Source of the DNA: Dimorphilus gyrociliatus
Lineage: Eukaryota > Annelida > Polychaeta > Dinophilidae
Assembly: GCA_904063045.1 (NCBI GenBank)
Contig: CAJFCJ010000008.1
Span: 186,001 to 250,000 of the forward strand
Direction: 5' to 3'
DNA length: 64,000 nt
This document shows, piece after piece, positions 11,833-23,544 of this stretch. Positions within the stretch are counted from its first letter, which is position 1. Every line of letters starts with the position of its first letter. Under the pieces are notes generated by a model that was given only the letters and a program-made list of their open reading frames with translations, did no database searches and had not been told where the DNA came from. A program made the position numbers and the translations under genes.

Positions 11833-12878
11833 ATGAACGCTATAATATCACCAACACCGGTTCTCTTTATTCCTGATAAGAATTCGGTTGGTAAAATATT
11901 CTATCATAAACCAGAAGGAGACATTTGCCGGTTAGTTACACTTTAAATTAAAAATATAAATTCTTTAGCTTAGTCTGTTCTTTTTGTGCATAACGACAAT
12001 AATGGTAATATACCCTCATTAGATTAAAAATATCCAAGTTGAACGTTCTAAATGCTCATCATCTGCAGACTAATGGTGATAAAGGACAGTATAGTTTGAC
12101 TGTGGATCCTTCCGTACATATTACTTCTGGTTTATTTTTGGCTACGGTGTTTCTTAATTGTATTTCAAAAGAAACGCTTAAAACTTATACTTCAAATACT
12201 GTAAACGTTTTCGCTGGCGAACCTGAAAATCAAATTGGAACTCTTAATGACGACCCACATTTTCTTCAATCTGTTAGAGATAGCAATACGAAAAATTTTG
12301 TCAGGATTTGTTATGATGTTGTTGGTGAATCTAATCAATATATATTTATCGCTGGAAATCGGCATTTGAATATATCTATTTATGGCGTACTGAGAGATGA
12401 TTACTACATGAGTAGTGTCATTATAAAAACATCTGCTGGAGAAGTAGTGATTACTGTTGATGGAGTTATAGTAAACAATCGATTAATTGAATTGGATTCA
12501 TTGGATCCATTTAATATTGATACTCACGATTTTCATATATCAGAATCAGAAAAAGGTTTGGCCATAAAGCATCATCACGCTAATTTTCCAACAATTTACA
12601 TCTATCATCAAACTAATGATGTATCAAGTAGATTTTTGAACTTTGAACTATCATCACTTTATCAAATTGATACTGGCGTAATGGGAACTATTGAACAAAA
12701 AATGTTTGAATTCTATGAAAGAGTACAAGAAAATTCATTCGCCGGAGCCGTAAAAGTAGATCATTTTCTTAATAGAGCATGGTTAGCTAAACGAGGACGA
12801 AATGAATGTTGGCTAGTAGATACCAATGATTTATTAAGACCACTTACAATAAATAACTTTATTAAAAGTACTGTATAA
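11833..12878 (+). CDS. ITIH C-terminal-domain protein, copy B
   Basis: Two exons, 11833-11930 and 12023-12878 (92-bp intron, GTTAGT donor, TTAG acceptor); 317 residues. Diverged duplicate of the gene at 10203-11190: both share DPHF, ICYDVxG, DDYYM, GxMG and AWLxxxGxxxCW, the same intron position and phase, and similar N-termini (MNAIISPTP here, MASIVLSPSP in copy A). Only the inter-alpha-trypsin-inhibitor heavy-chain C-terminal domain is present, without VIT or vWA domains and without an obvious signal peptide or membrane helix. The pair probably arose by an inverted duplication. Secretion and any binding to hyaluronan cannot be inferred from this sequence. Confidence 0.85.
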
Positions 12879-13151
12879 GTGTATAAGTTAATGAAAATTT
12901 TTATATCTTTCTTATTTAAAGTATACATTTTTTCATTATTGAAAATACAATAATCTTTACTTCGCTAAATTGAGAGAGTTTATTAGAATGTATAGTTACT
13001 ATTACTATTCACAAAAAGTAGATCAAGTTTAACAACAGCATAATACTATGAAGAGGACAACATACATCTAGACAATCTTGAGTAATTAGTATAAATGCAA
13101 ACTTATATACTGACAATAACAATGAAGTGTAAATAGAGAACTGATTTTGAC
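12879..13151. other. Tail-to-tail intergenic spacer
   Basis: A short A+T-rich spacer between the stop codons of ITIH copy B and the GPCR. It should contain both 3' UTRs. No clean AATAAA was identified for either strand. Confidence 0.5.
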
Positions 13152-14222
13152 TTAATATTTTGCCACTGAAGTATGGTTACTGCTACTACTAGGATTACTA
13201 TGGCAATTAATATCTTCTGTAGAATTATCAGGCTTTCTCAATGCAAACAATGTTGTAATTCTCTTTCTAAAATTTGAATTGAAATAGGCAAAAAGGAAAA
13301 AGTTTGCCGATGAATTGATTAAAGTTATATTATCAGTTAAAAGGGCGAAATACATAAATGGATGTCCGCATAATATCGATTTCTTAAAATATAATCCAGA
13401 TATTATTAATCTAAAAATTTCAAACGAAAAGCAGATTACGAATAGTATATTAACAGACATCAGAGTTCTTGTTAAATATCTAGCTTTAGAGGTTAAAACG
13501 GAATTATCGGTTGAGACTTTCGTATTAAGACTTTTTAGAATGTAGATCGTGAGTAACAATGTTGCTACGAAAGGAATGATTATAACTACAATGTTATGTA
13601 ATATTATTCTGTATGAAATGCCATAAATTTCGTTTTTTTTCAAATCTGTTGGACTATAGTGCCAACGTTGTGTTTTTTGATAAAAACGAGGTTCAAATTC
13701 AAAATTTCTCACAAAAGCAAATGCAAATGCAACTATATAGAATGTAACTACTATCATTTTAGCTTTTTGTGGAGTGAAAATTCTAGCAGAGGTTGGTTTG
13801 CATATAGCCAAATATCTGTCAATAGAGATAGCTACTATTAGCCAATTTGATGTTATTCTACCACTTGTTCCAACTGCATTCAAATATCGCATGCCATACG
13901 CAGGAATCTTTGAATAATTCCTTATCGTTTCTATACTGGAATAAATCAAGCAAGCCGGAAAAGATATTAAAATAAACTTTAAAACAAGTAGAAGTATATC
14001 AGAAAATTCCAAGGCCAAGACAAGTATACTACTTGTTGTCAAATTCCATCGTTTATTAGACATCGTAGCCCACACAAAAGCGGCCAAACTATTAAATATA
14101 GTGCCAAATGCACATAGAAAACTTCTTATACAGCCTCCAACGATAAAAAGATACCATTCACAAGTTGCTCCTGTGGAACTTGTTCCATTAGTATCTTTAA
14201 CAACTGCTGATGTTATGTTCAT
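13152..14222 (-). CDS. Rhodopsin-family GPCR, FMRFamide-receptor-like
   Basis: A single uninterrupted frame of 356 residues with seven hydrophobic helices. Seen: Asn-glycosylation sites at the N-terminus (NIT, NGT), the TM1 Asn in GTIFNS, the TM2 Asp in LALEFSD, a full DRY motif (SIDRYLAIC) after TM3, the TM5 Pro in IIPF, and a TM7 segment INSSANFFLF ending in FNSNFRKR, which takes the place of NPxxY. The NSSxNF form of TM7 and the extracellular-loop-2 phrase FEPRFY resemble invertebrate FMRFamide/myosuppressin-type peptide receptors, so a neuropeptide ligand is the best guess. Odd points: no Cys in extracellular loop 2, so the usual class A disulfide is missing, and TM6 lacks the CWxP proline. 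The C-tail is Ser/Thr-rich (SNPSSSSNHTS), a likely phosphorylation region. The specific ligand is unknown. Confidence 0.85.
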   Translation of the reverse strand: MNITSAVVKDTNGTSSTGATCEWYLFIVGGCIRSFLCAFGTIFNSLAAFVWATMSNKRWNLTTSSILVLALEFSDILLLVLKFILISFPACLIYSSIETIRNYSKIPAYGMRYLNAVGTSGRITSNWLIVAISIDRYLAICKPTSARIFTPQKAKMIVVTFYIVAFAFAFVRNFEFEPRFYQKTQRWHYSPTDLKKNEIYGISYRIILHNIVVIIIPFVATLLLTIYILKSLNTKVSTDNSVLTSKARYLTRTLMSVNILFVICFSFEIFRLIISGLYFKKSILCGHPFMYFALLTDNITLINSSANFFLFAYFNSNFRKRITTLFALRKPDNSTEDINCHSNPSSSSNHTSVAKY

Positions 14223-15728
14223 TATGACGTTTTCTTTTTCTAAAATTTGTTATTATATTTAATAATTTTAATGTCACATAAAAAAAATAATCCTGCCAAT
14301 CAGGCATCATTTAAATGTCATACGCTTAGCAAGAAGCCTACCTGATAAGATTATAACAGAAGGAGGGGGGAGGGAGAGAATTAGACTCAGGTATCGTTAA
14401 AATATCAAATTTTATCGCTACAATAAAGTAATTCTGTTGCATTTCTAAATAAAAACAGTAATTATATATGAAAAAAGTCCTGAGATTTTTTTATATTTCT
14501 CTAATGCATTCAGTTTAATACAAAACTTACTTTACAAGTATTCTAATGAGTAATGATTTCTTTATCTTCAGATGTTTCTTTTTTTTTCTTCTCTTTAAGA
14601 AATCTTATTCTCAGGTTTTACAAACTTAAAAACTATTTCTTTAATCAAATCGCCTATGTTTTCTTATATATTAATCAAAACTTAAAGTATAGGTAAATGC
14701 TTTAAACAAGAAAATGTAGCTTGTTAACACCAAGGCAAAACAAGGATTAATTAATGTTTAAATAGTATTCTCCAACAGTGTTTGCAATAACTGCATTTTT
14801 CTACTAATTTGTTATAAGGAACAATGTGTATTGTATTATACTTAGAATATATCAATATACTATTCACCTTTATAAATCTTTACAGTTTTTTATGATTTAA
14901 TTCTTTTCTTACTTGTTACCTAAAAATACTTTTTGCTTATTTATCTTCTTTTCAATTCATTGCTCAATACTATTGGAAGGAAACTTTGCAGTTTTTTCCC
15001 TTTATTCCTCTCTCTCTATCTATCTCTCTCTCCTTCTTTCTCCTATTTCTCCATGCCTTTCAATTATAAAATATTATAAATTTATATAATATGGAAATAG
15101 ACGAAACAGTCAATTTTTATTATGTTTCTTATTGAAATTAGCCTACTTGTTAGGTGGAATACGAAATTGTTTATCAGGAGTTATTCATCATTTATAGAAC
15201 TTTGACTTTGTTTCCCTAATCGTTTAGTGATTATTTTTTCAATTTTAACGTAATCTCATTTGTACTAAATTTTTTATTTATTGAAATAATTATCTATAAG
15301 ATTTCGTAATCTAGAAAAAACCTTCTCATATTTCTCTTAAGACAAATATACGAAAAGAGCGAAGAATTATTCAAAATACTAATAGAATTAGAATATAGAA
15401 TTCATAGTTGAAAAATGAGAAGGGTGTTACAATGTATCAATATTGAATTGTTGATACAAAATATCAAAAATTCAAGTGGCTTCTGACAATCACCTATTAT
15501 CGTTTTACACGAAACAATGAAAAGAAATATAGAATATTTTAGATGTATTAAGATAGAAAACCGAGATGCTTATTTGAAATAACTTCAATCCTATATTTAT
15601 TAAAAGAATAACTACCAAAATAGCATATTTTAAGCAAAGATTATAAAATATATAACATTTAACTGAGACAAAAAACATTAATGTTTGTAAAAGTTTTCTA
15701 TTTTTGCAAAGAGATACTTATATATAAA
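14223..15728. other. Intergenic, GPCR promoter side and Nkx2-5 3' flank
   Basis: About 1.5 kb of A+T-rich sequence with a CT-rich patch near 15007-15045. It contains the upstream region of the GPCR and the 3' UTR of the homeobox gene. An NK2-type site, TCAAGTG, occurs at 15472-15478. No coding exon was seen. Confidence 0.5.
15596..15601 (-). other. Polyadenylation signal, homeobox gene
   Basis: AATAAA on the minus strand, about 130 bp after the stop codon of the Nkx2-5-like gene. Confidence 0.5.
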
Positions 15729-18346
15729 TTACCAAGCCCTTATACCATTCTGCATAGTACTCTGCATATAGGATGCATTCTGCGCTGTTTGAGCTGGTGG
15801 AACTGAATACCCTGTAGATGGCGCAAACATAAATGAACCATAGTGCGACGAATAGGGGTTGGATGGTGTAACGCAAGTTTTACCATCTCTAACAATCAAG
15901 GGAACGGCTACTCTTCTAGGCGATTGAATTGCTGATAATTCCAAAGTTCTATCTTGTTTTTGTCTCTTCATTTTATATCTTCTATTTAATGTGAAGAAAA
16001 AGAAAAGATATAGATAAAGTTATAAGTAAGTAAAAGTAATGAATATTTAATACTAATAATAGCACGCACATATATATAAACATATAGTTAGAGATCTAGA
16101 GATTTCAAAAATCTATTTTTTTTTTCAATAGATAAATATGTTTTCTTGAAAGTATATTTTTAGAGAAATTCTCTCAATGAATCACGATTCAACCCATAAA
16201 TTAAAGTTTGAGTGGTGACATTTGATACTTGAAGGTAATTTATTAAGAAAAAATTAGGTTTAAAATGATTACAAACCTATTTTGGAACCAGATCTTCACC
16301 TGAGTAGAAGTGAGTTTTAGAAGTCGAGCTAACTGATCTCTTTCGGGAGCACTCAAGTATTTCTGCTGTTTAAATCTCCTCTCCAATTCGAAAACTTGAG
16401 TTTGAGAGAATAAAACACGAGGTTTTCGTTTCGTCTTCTGTCTTAGAAGGTGGCATTCTTCGGGATCGATTTTGGTGACTGGATCAACAGAAGTCTTCTT
16501 TTTTACCATTGTTTGAGGTGATGAAGCTGGTAGAGGAAGATAATTCGTTTCGGGAGGTTTCTCCATGCCGCAAACTATAAATTAATTGCAATAAAACTAT
16601 CTTATCGATACATTTTTTCACATTTTTTGATATAATTTTTGTTAGATAACAAATTACTTGTTAACTAGTTCACTTTGTGAAAAAATTAAACTTGTTATCG
16701 TAATACAAGTACTTATTAAATATCTTTCTCGTTCTACTTATTCTATTTCCACTAATCCATTCAAGATTAAAAAAAGAGAATATATATATATATATTTAAT
16801 ATATTTAAGAAACCGCTAAGACTGTTTAAGTGTTAAGATATTGCGCAATTTTCATTTACAGGGTCAAAGAAAAATAGTCGCCCTTTAAATATTGATTTAA
16901 CGGGGCCTTGAAGGATCTTTTACCCAATTAGGCAAAGGTATCCTAGAGTGTAAGTAAACTAAAATGTCCACAAGACGGAAGATGTCTAGGTAGGCTTATT
17001 CCTGTTTTCTTTTCTTTTTTAAATATCTTATGTAGTTGGATAGAAACAATGAGACAAGAAATAAAATAAAATGCCCGGCTGGTTTCAGTTAAAATTGAAA
17101 TAAGAGGAAAATTAAGTATAGTTTGAGCTTAAAACTATATAGAATAAAATTTATTGGTTTTGAAAGATAGAAAGAATATGGATTTAAAGGGAGGGAGTTT
17201 GTTCTAGTTTTTATTTTTTACTTGTTTTCAAATTTGATGGTTGATGCGTGTGTGTGTGTGTGTATGTGTGTGTGTTTTCATTTTGCTTTGACCTCACTTT
17301 AAGAAAGTGATGAATAAATATATTACAAACATTATGTAATCTTATTAGACAGAGTATAAACATTCGACACTCTAAAGTGTCTTACTGGCTTGGACAAAGA
17401 ACAGAGTGGAGGAACTTTCAACGTTGTTGTTCTTCTCCTCCCTCCTCTTAATATACTATGATTAAGTACATCTACCTTTAACGAAAATGAAGAAAGAGAT
17501 AAGGAAAGAAAATAACAACTAAGAGAGAATAAAAATTAATTTAGGTCATCTGTATATCATTGATATACTAAAAATAATTGCAGACAATAAAAAAGCTTAA
17601 AAAAGAATGACGTTAATCTTATGCCAAGTAAAAATGCTTTGTCTTAGATATGATAAGATAAGCGAAATAAAAGGTTCTTTTATAAAATTCAAAATTTCAA
17701 GACTTCTTCCTCTAGTACACTCTTATATTTTTCTTATAAAAAAAGGAAGCTTTGCGGTGGTCCAAGTAGAATATTATTTGCTTTATTAATTGATCTAAAT
17801 AGATAAAAAAAAACAGCGAAAAAGAAAACATATATGAATATGTTTTGAAAGAAGATAGTGTAATTAGTTCGAAAATGGTGTTTAGTTGATCGTTTGTTGA
17901 TAGAATACTTTAAGAATGTTAAAATTTCTATTGATTGAAGAGAGGAAATGGATAGATAGATATAAATAAAGGAAAAGAATACAATATTAAAAATCTTTGC
18001 TATAATATGTATCAGTTATACATAAATATTGGATCTTATATATATAAATAAATGTAAAAGCGTAATATTAACCTTTATTGCCGATTGTTAAATCTTGACG
18101 ATAGCCGACGTTTTGAAGACCTGTTTCATAGTTGGTATGGGCATTTTGAAAGCCGTATGGTGGAGGTAGACAGCAATTCGATGGATATTGGTAGTCACAA
18201 GAACTTTGGTATGTTAAAGCTTCGTGCTGTCCGTTAAAATTCATAGCCTGATTCGGAATCTGGGGTCCGTTCTGCAAATTTTCAGTTGTCTGTAAATTTA
18301 AAATATTCCTCATCGAAAATCTGGAATCGTCGTGCATAAACTCCAT
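15729..18346 (-). CDS. Nkx2-5: NK4/tinman/Nkx2-5 homeobox transcription factor
   Basis: Three exons, 18346-18073, 16574-16277 and 15981-15729, totalling 825 nt, so 274 residues. A nuclear DNA-binding regulator; in other bilaterians this family specifies heart and visceral mesoderm. Seen in order: a TN repressor motif near the start ([10 protein letters not shown], about residues 10-19); a homeodomain beginning [10 protein letters not shown] and containing [20 protein letters not shown] with the NK2-class Tyr at position 54; an NK2-specific domain ([17 protein letters not shown]); and the C-terminal ending GIRAW, which matches the vertebrate Nkx2-5 C-terminus. The second intron falls inside the helix-3 WFQNR/RYK sequence. 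KRKP at the homeodomain start, LTSTQ and NRRYK separate it from Nkx2-1 and Nkx2-2, which have LTPTQ and QNHRYK. It is shorter than vertebrate Nkx2-5 because the low-complexity linkers are missing. Confidence 0.95.
16575..18072 (-). other. Intron 1 of the Nkx2-5-like gene
   Basis: A 1498-bp intron, GTTAAT donor and TTTATAG acceptor, long compared with the cyclase introns. It carries a GT-rich microsatellite at 17247-17274 and no recognisable exon. It may hold enhancer sequence, but nothing specific was identified. Confidence 0.7.
17247..17274. repeat. (GT)n microsatellite
   Basis: A GT dinucleotide run with one A interruption, inside intron 1 of the homeobox gene. Confidence 0.85.
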
Positions 18347-20537
18347 TTATCTGTTATCATTATCCTTTAAGTGGTCTCTTGCTTATAATTGTAATTGACA
18401 GTCTCTTAGGTTATGGATATCTTGCGCGTAAGAGGCTAGCACTTGTACTAAAGTACTACCGATATACCTATAGGCCTATTCCAGAGTGGTTAGAGAATAT
18501 CTCATTAATAATTACAGACACTCTAACGGATGAAAGACAAAAACAAGACTATACTCAACCGTTCTCAACCGGAGGGATTCACTCTAAACGCCTAAAAAAA
18601 CTTCTCAACCAATCAACGATCAGGAAAAATCTCGCGCCTGCGCACTAGATAAAAACTCCTTAAATTTCATTTTAATGTATACGAATCGTATACTTATTAG
18701 CTGTTTAATAGTCTAATAAATCCTAAGTCAAAACTCAAACAAGTCGGCCGCTTCATAATACGAATAAATTAAACTTGTAAATCTATTTAAATTACTATCG
18801 TAAAAGGATGATTAATAATTAGCATTGGTTTTTTATTGCCGCTTCGGGCAATCGTTTTCTATACCGATCGTATCTTCCCTTTTTGATCAATTGTCACATT
18901 TAAATGGATATTCGATAGCTCGTTAGAAGAGTCTATATATTTCTTTTCTCTAGTTAAACTTATTTAACAAAATCATATTGCGATCTTTAGAGATCATTAA
19001 CTAGTAAGTTCTATCATTAACCACTCGAAATAAATAGAAATTTAGCTATCATTCATTAACTTTTAACAAGATGAAAGAAGGAGAAGAAGAGAGAATCAGG
19101 CTTATATTTTTTCTCAATCTCAAGTAGTTTATAAATTATTCATAAGCCGACCAAATTGAATATCTTAGTCTATGCTTACAAAGCTATTTGGACAAAATAT
19201 GGCCTATTTTACCTTATACTTAAGTTATTTAGAAATTGCCGAAAATGAGGATCTAATGGATTTTAAAAGGTTTTTTTCTGATTTGTACAACATTTAGAGA
19301 AATTAGTTAACCACGCCCTAATTTACATAGATTAATAGATTGAATACGACTAAAAAGACCACTAAAAGCACATCACAACCAAAGATTTTTTTTTTATTGA
19401 CCTTCAATTGGAAAAAAATTATAGTGATTACGGCCATTAGGGAGGTAAATATAAAAGGGAAAATAGAGTGATTGATTCACTCTCATTATTCACGGCTTTT
19501 AAGTATCTTAACAAGAACGGTTTTTCATTTATCTTCATTCTTTTTGTCTGCTGAATTTATTCTGCTTTTCCTTTAAAAGGATAATAACCTAAGCTTTAAT
19601 ATTACTTGTATAAAAATAATAAGTAACAAGACAGAAGAAACAGGTCTGCGCAAATTCAATGATTAAAGAAAGTGTTTATATTTTGATTATTTCCACCACT
19701 TTTCCCAAACTACAGTTCCTTCGATGGATCCGATAAGGAAATTCCCTCCTAATGGCCGCGGCACAACAAATCTTATCTCTACCGTTTGTAGATAACGCTA
19801 AGAGCATCTTCATATAGGCCTACGAACTAAAATACGGAGTACGTTTGTCAAGATCGACTCTCTTCGGATATTAATCACGCCTGACATCCTGTTGTCCTGC
19901 CCTTACGTCTGTTTATTGTAACTTTATCAATTAAGCATACATATCCTCATTTATATATCTCTAAGTCTATTGTTTGTAGCTCTCCAATTGTCTGGAAAGA
20001 TTGATGATAGTTTATGGTTACGCAATAAAATCTCTGTCAAAAAAAATTTTGGATGGAAAAAAATCCGTTGTTTGTGGCGAGCAAACAAAGCGGAGGTTAA
20101 ATACACCGAACCTCTTAAGTTTGTTTGTTCGACTTGTTGCCTTTTTAATGAGCTGAATAATTTTTCAATCCTTGTTTGAACTATTTTCTCAAATCGCTGT
20201 CTAAAAACACGTGATGATTTCGTTTATCTTTATCTTGTTTTTCTTTCTTGTTTTTGTTTTTTAAGATAAAATGATTGTTCTTTAGACAAATTTTCTCAAT
20301 TCACAAAAAGTCAATTAGTTTCTACCTTGAATAAGATATTTTAATAATTTATATAAATAAATTCAATTCCTAATTCATTTCTATACAATGAAAAAATGTA
20401 TACGGAACACTTCACTTATAAGATTAGAATGGTTTAAAAAAGAAATTTAAAACCTACCTTAAATGTTTGAAAAACCGATACACCAACGTCTAAGAAATGA
20501 AAAAGGGGTTAATTTAGGTCGAAGTCCAATTGACCAA

Positions 20538-20578
20538 CCAATCAGCGTCGTGCCATAGTAAATATGAATTATGATTGG
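20538..20578. promoter_or_regulatory. Paired inverted CCAAT boxes (NF-Y-like)
   Basis: CCAATCAGCG at 20538 and TGATTGGCGG ending about 20581 face each other about 36 bp apart in a patch less A+T-rich than its surroundings. Two such boxes are typical of a promoter, but no coding exon follows within 1 kb on either strand. Confidence 0.4.
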
Positions 20579-21659
20579 CGGAGAAGGTTCACCGTACTGT
20601 CAGATCGATTAGGGAAAAGTAATGAAAATGGTAGGAAATAGACGATAGAGAACGAAAATAAGAATGATAAATGAGCGACGAATACTGCCATTGTTGCCTC
20701 TGGAGGCGATCATTCAGTCACTACTTAACACATATCATTCAGCGTGGTGCCATTCTCGGTATGGCGCACCCCAGGTGTGTCTTTTTACTTACTTTTTATC
20801 GCCTCTTTCCTTGTTTAGGCATTTTGCTTGTTTTCTAAACAGACAACCATGGGGTTTTATAATCACCCTAAGCGAAATTCTTATGATCTCTCAAGAAGAT
20901 CCATTAATAAAAATTGTTCATAAATTCTCTACATCCAATCTTTAAACATATTAATTGAAACTACTAAGTTATCTTTTACCCTAAAACCCTTCTATTTAAC
21001 AGTTAAGTATTTAATGGTTATATTCATAAAAAAGATAACAATTATGTCACATTTGTAAATGTCTTGTGTAAATAATAATAAAAATGATATTGATAATAAC
21101 ACTAAAAGTAAATCACAATATACGAAGAATAAAACTTTAAAACGTTTTTCAAGGACCTATGCCATTACTCTTTGCCTGGACAAGATTTAGCATCAGGCCT
21201 ATAAATCGTTTTTGATATGAAAACTAAACAAGCCATTTACAGTTTTAAATTACCATAAAGTAGAATTTTACAAATATTATGATAATGGGGAAGATAGGAT
21301 AAATTCTATATATTTTCAAAATAAATTGCCACCGTTTGGGTGGTCAATGGAGTGTATATTTATCATAAAGTTTTATCTATCAATATTGTTTTTCCTTATT
21401 TACACGCGTCTATTATGACGCTTTTTATCTCCTTTGACCTTCTAATGCTTGTGGGTTGGTGGTAAAATCGGTGGGGATAAGTGTCGAGCTCTTTGTTGAA
21501 TACTTGAATTATTTTGAAAGGTGCCTGATTTTTCGAGTGCTTCGGCTATAATTAACGACCTTTCCCTTTCGTTTATAACCTCTTTTTTAAGTGTGACTTT
21601 GTAAGCCATATAGTCCTTCAAAAGTGTTGTTTAGAACGTAGATTGTTTGTTATAGCAAA

Positions 21660-21679
21660 TATATATATATATATATATA
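21660..21679. repeat. (AT)n microsatellite
   Basis: A simple AT run in non-coding sequence. Confidence 0.85.
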
Positions 21680-23502
21680 AGTAATTAATTTAACTAGTTA
21701 AGTAATACTGTACTTACGATATATATAGAAAACTCTTTGGAATACAGTTAAAAAAAAATCAAACTACGAATAACTTTTTATTTATTTAAAGTTAAAATGT
21801 TTATGTAATTAATAATTGTCAATGTAGGCTTAAAGATAGGAAATGTAAATCTGGCATTTAAAATTAATGAGAAGTTTGTGAAATGTTTCATACGGATGTC
21901 TTTTTTTTCTCTTAGTTGTTGTTTTTAACCATTTTATTTCAAATTTGAATTGGATTCTACATTTTCAGTATATATGTTAAATATTAATTTAATGACCTAA
22001 TTCTTAATTTATTCCATTATATTTTAATTGTAATAAATATTCTATTAAACTCTTTACAACTGATTTATTTACATTATTATTCTCTCTTACTTTTCTTATC
22101 TATTTGTTATTATCTATGTCAAGTTCTTGTTTTTGTACTTAACACGTTTATGTTTATATATTTATATATAAATTAATAATTAAAATAAAATCAAAATTCA
22201 ATAAATTAGTTGCTCTTCAATTTACGTGTGTTTTGTAAAGAGAAGCTAAATGTGCTGCCATCTAGAGTAGGTAGTGTAAAACGTAAGATTCCTGTAATGA
22301 TTATATAGCTTTGGGTACCGAAAAGAGCAGCTAATTGAATTTGATCTCCTTCTCTTTAATTGTCCTAGGATAATTTGTTATGCGAAGGATAAAGAACAAG
22401 AAACTAAATATAAATATATTTATAAATCAATTTTATGACTTTTGGATATATTAAATACTTAAGTTTAGAGGGAAAAATCCAGACATGACCTACATAAAGT
22501 TTGGCAGCTCAAGAGTTAAAAAATGAAAAAATGATTGTCCATTGAACTATTACACTCTATTATTAGAACTCATCAATTTTTTTGGGGTGGGTGATTTTGG
22601 CTTCAAAAGGCTAAACCCTTTGAATAATAATAAAGTGTTTGCTCATTCGGAATGCAGAATTTTTGTTTGTTTGTTGACAACATTGAATTGTAACAAAATA
22701 GAAAATGTCTTTACTATAGACTATTTTATTTAAGGACATAATAAAACTGATGCAAACTGGTATCCCCTATAGGTTTTCGAAGCAACAGTATAGAATGTGG
22801 AAATAAGTCACCAGAATAGGACTAAAGGGAAACTAACTCATCTATTGATTTGTATATTCAAAAAGATATATTTGAAACATTAGGATAAAAAATAACACAA
22901 GATAGTATTACGTATATCGCCTACTAAAATAATTTGGTCAATTTTTTGCCTAGTTTAGAAGGGGAAGAAGAATATTGTAGTGATTGTATTACGTTTCATT
23001 TCCTCTTTACTTCTATTCCTGATTACATTTATTGAATTTTCCGTGCAAAAAATAGCATGTAAATTTTATTTATTTGATCTATTAATATCTTATTCGAATT
23101 GAAAGATTTAGATATCTTCTCAATGTTTTTACTACTATAGATGGCGTTGGCAATTTAATAATGATAAGAGAAAAAGTTTTACTAAAATTGAAATGTTTGT
23201 TTTGACGAAAGTATTGACCTTGAAAATTGAAAATAATAATAAAAAATGGGTTAGAAATTGATAAAAAATTTTAAATCATTTGTAAATTTAAGTATTTTGT
23301 TATAATAAAAAAAAAATGGTTTTATCGGGCAAGAATGCGGAGTAAGTAAGCCTCAATTTCGTTCTACATTTTAGATAATTGACTTGAGTGCGTTGAGTGA
23401 CTTTAATAACGAAAATTATCAATAATTTTATAATATATTTAACAAATAGTTCTCTTTAATTTTCTTATATACTGCATATGAAATATATAAATATACAGTA
23501 TA

Positions 23503-23504
<2 letters not shown>

Positions 23505-23541
<37 letters not shown>
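23505..23541. repeat. (AT)n microsatellite with CAGTATA flank
   Basis: An AT run about 37 bp long, preceded by ATACAGTATAC; one of the CAGTATA-associated AT tracts of this window. Confidence 0.85.

Positions 23542-23544
<3 letters not shown>

Noticed and set aside
18379-18648. Plus-strand 89-codon frame just upstream of Nkx2-5
   Set aside because: It overlaps the promoter side of the homeobox gene, lacks recognisable motifs and has no splice support.
20664-20945. Plus-strand 93-codon frame after the CCAAT pair
   Set aside because: The second half is a low-complexity hydrophobic run; better explained as untranslated or chance sequence.
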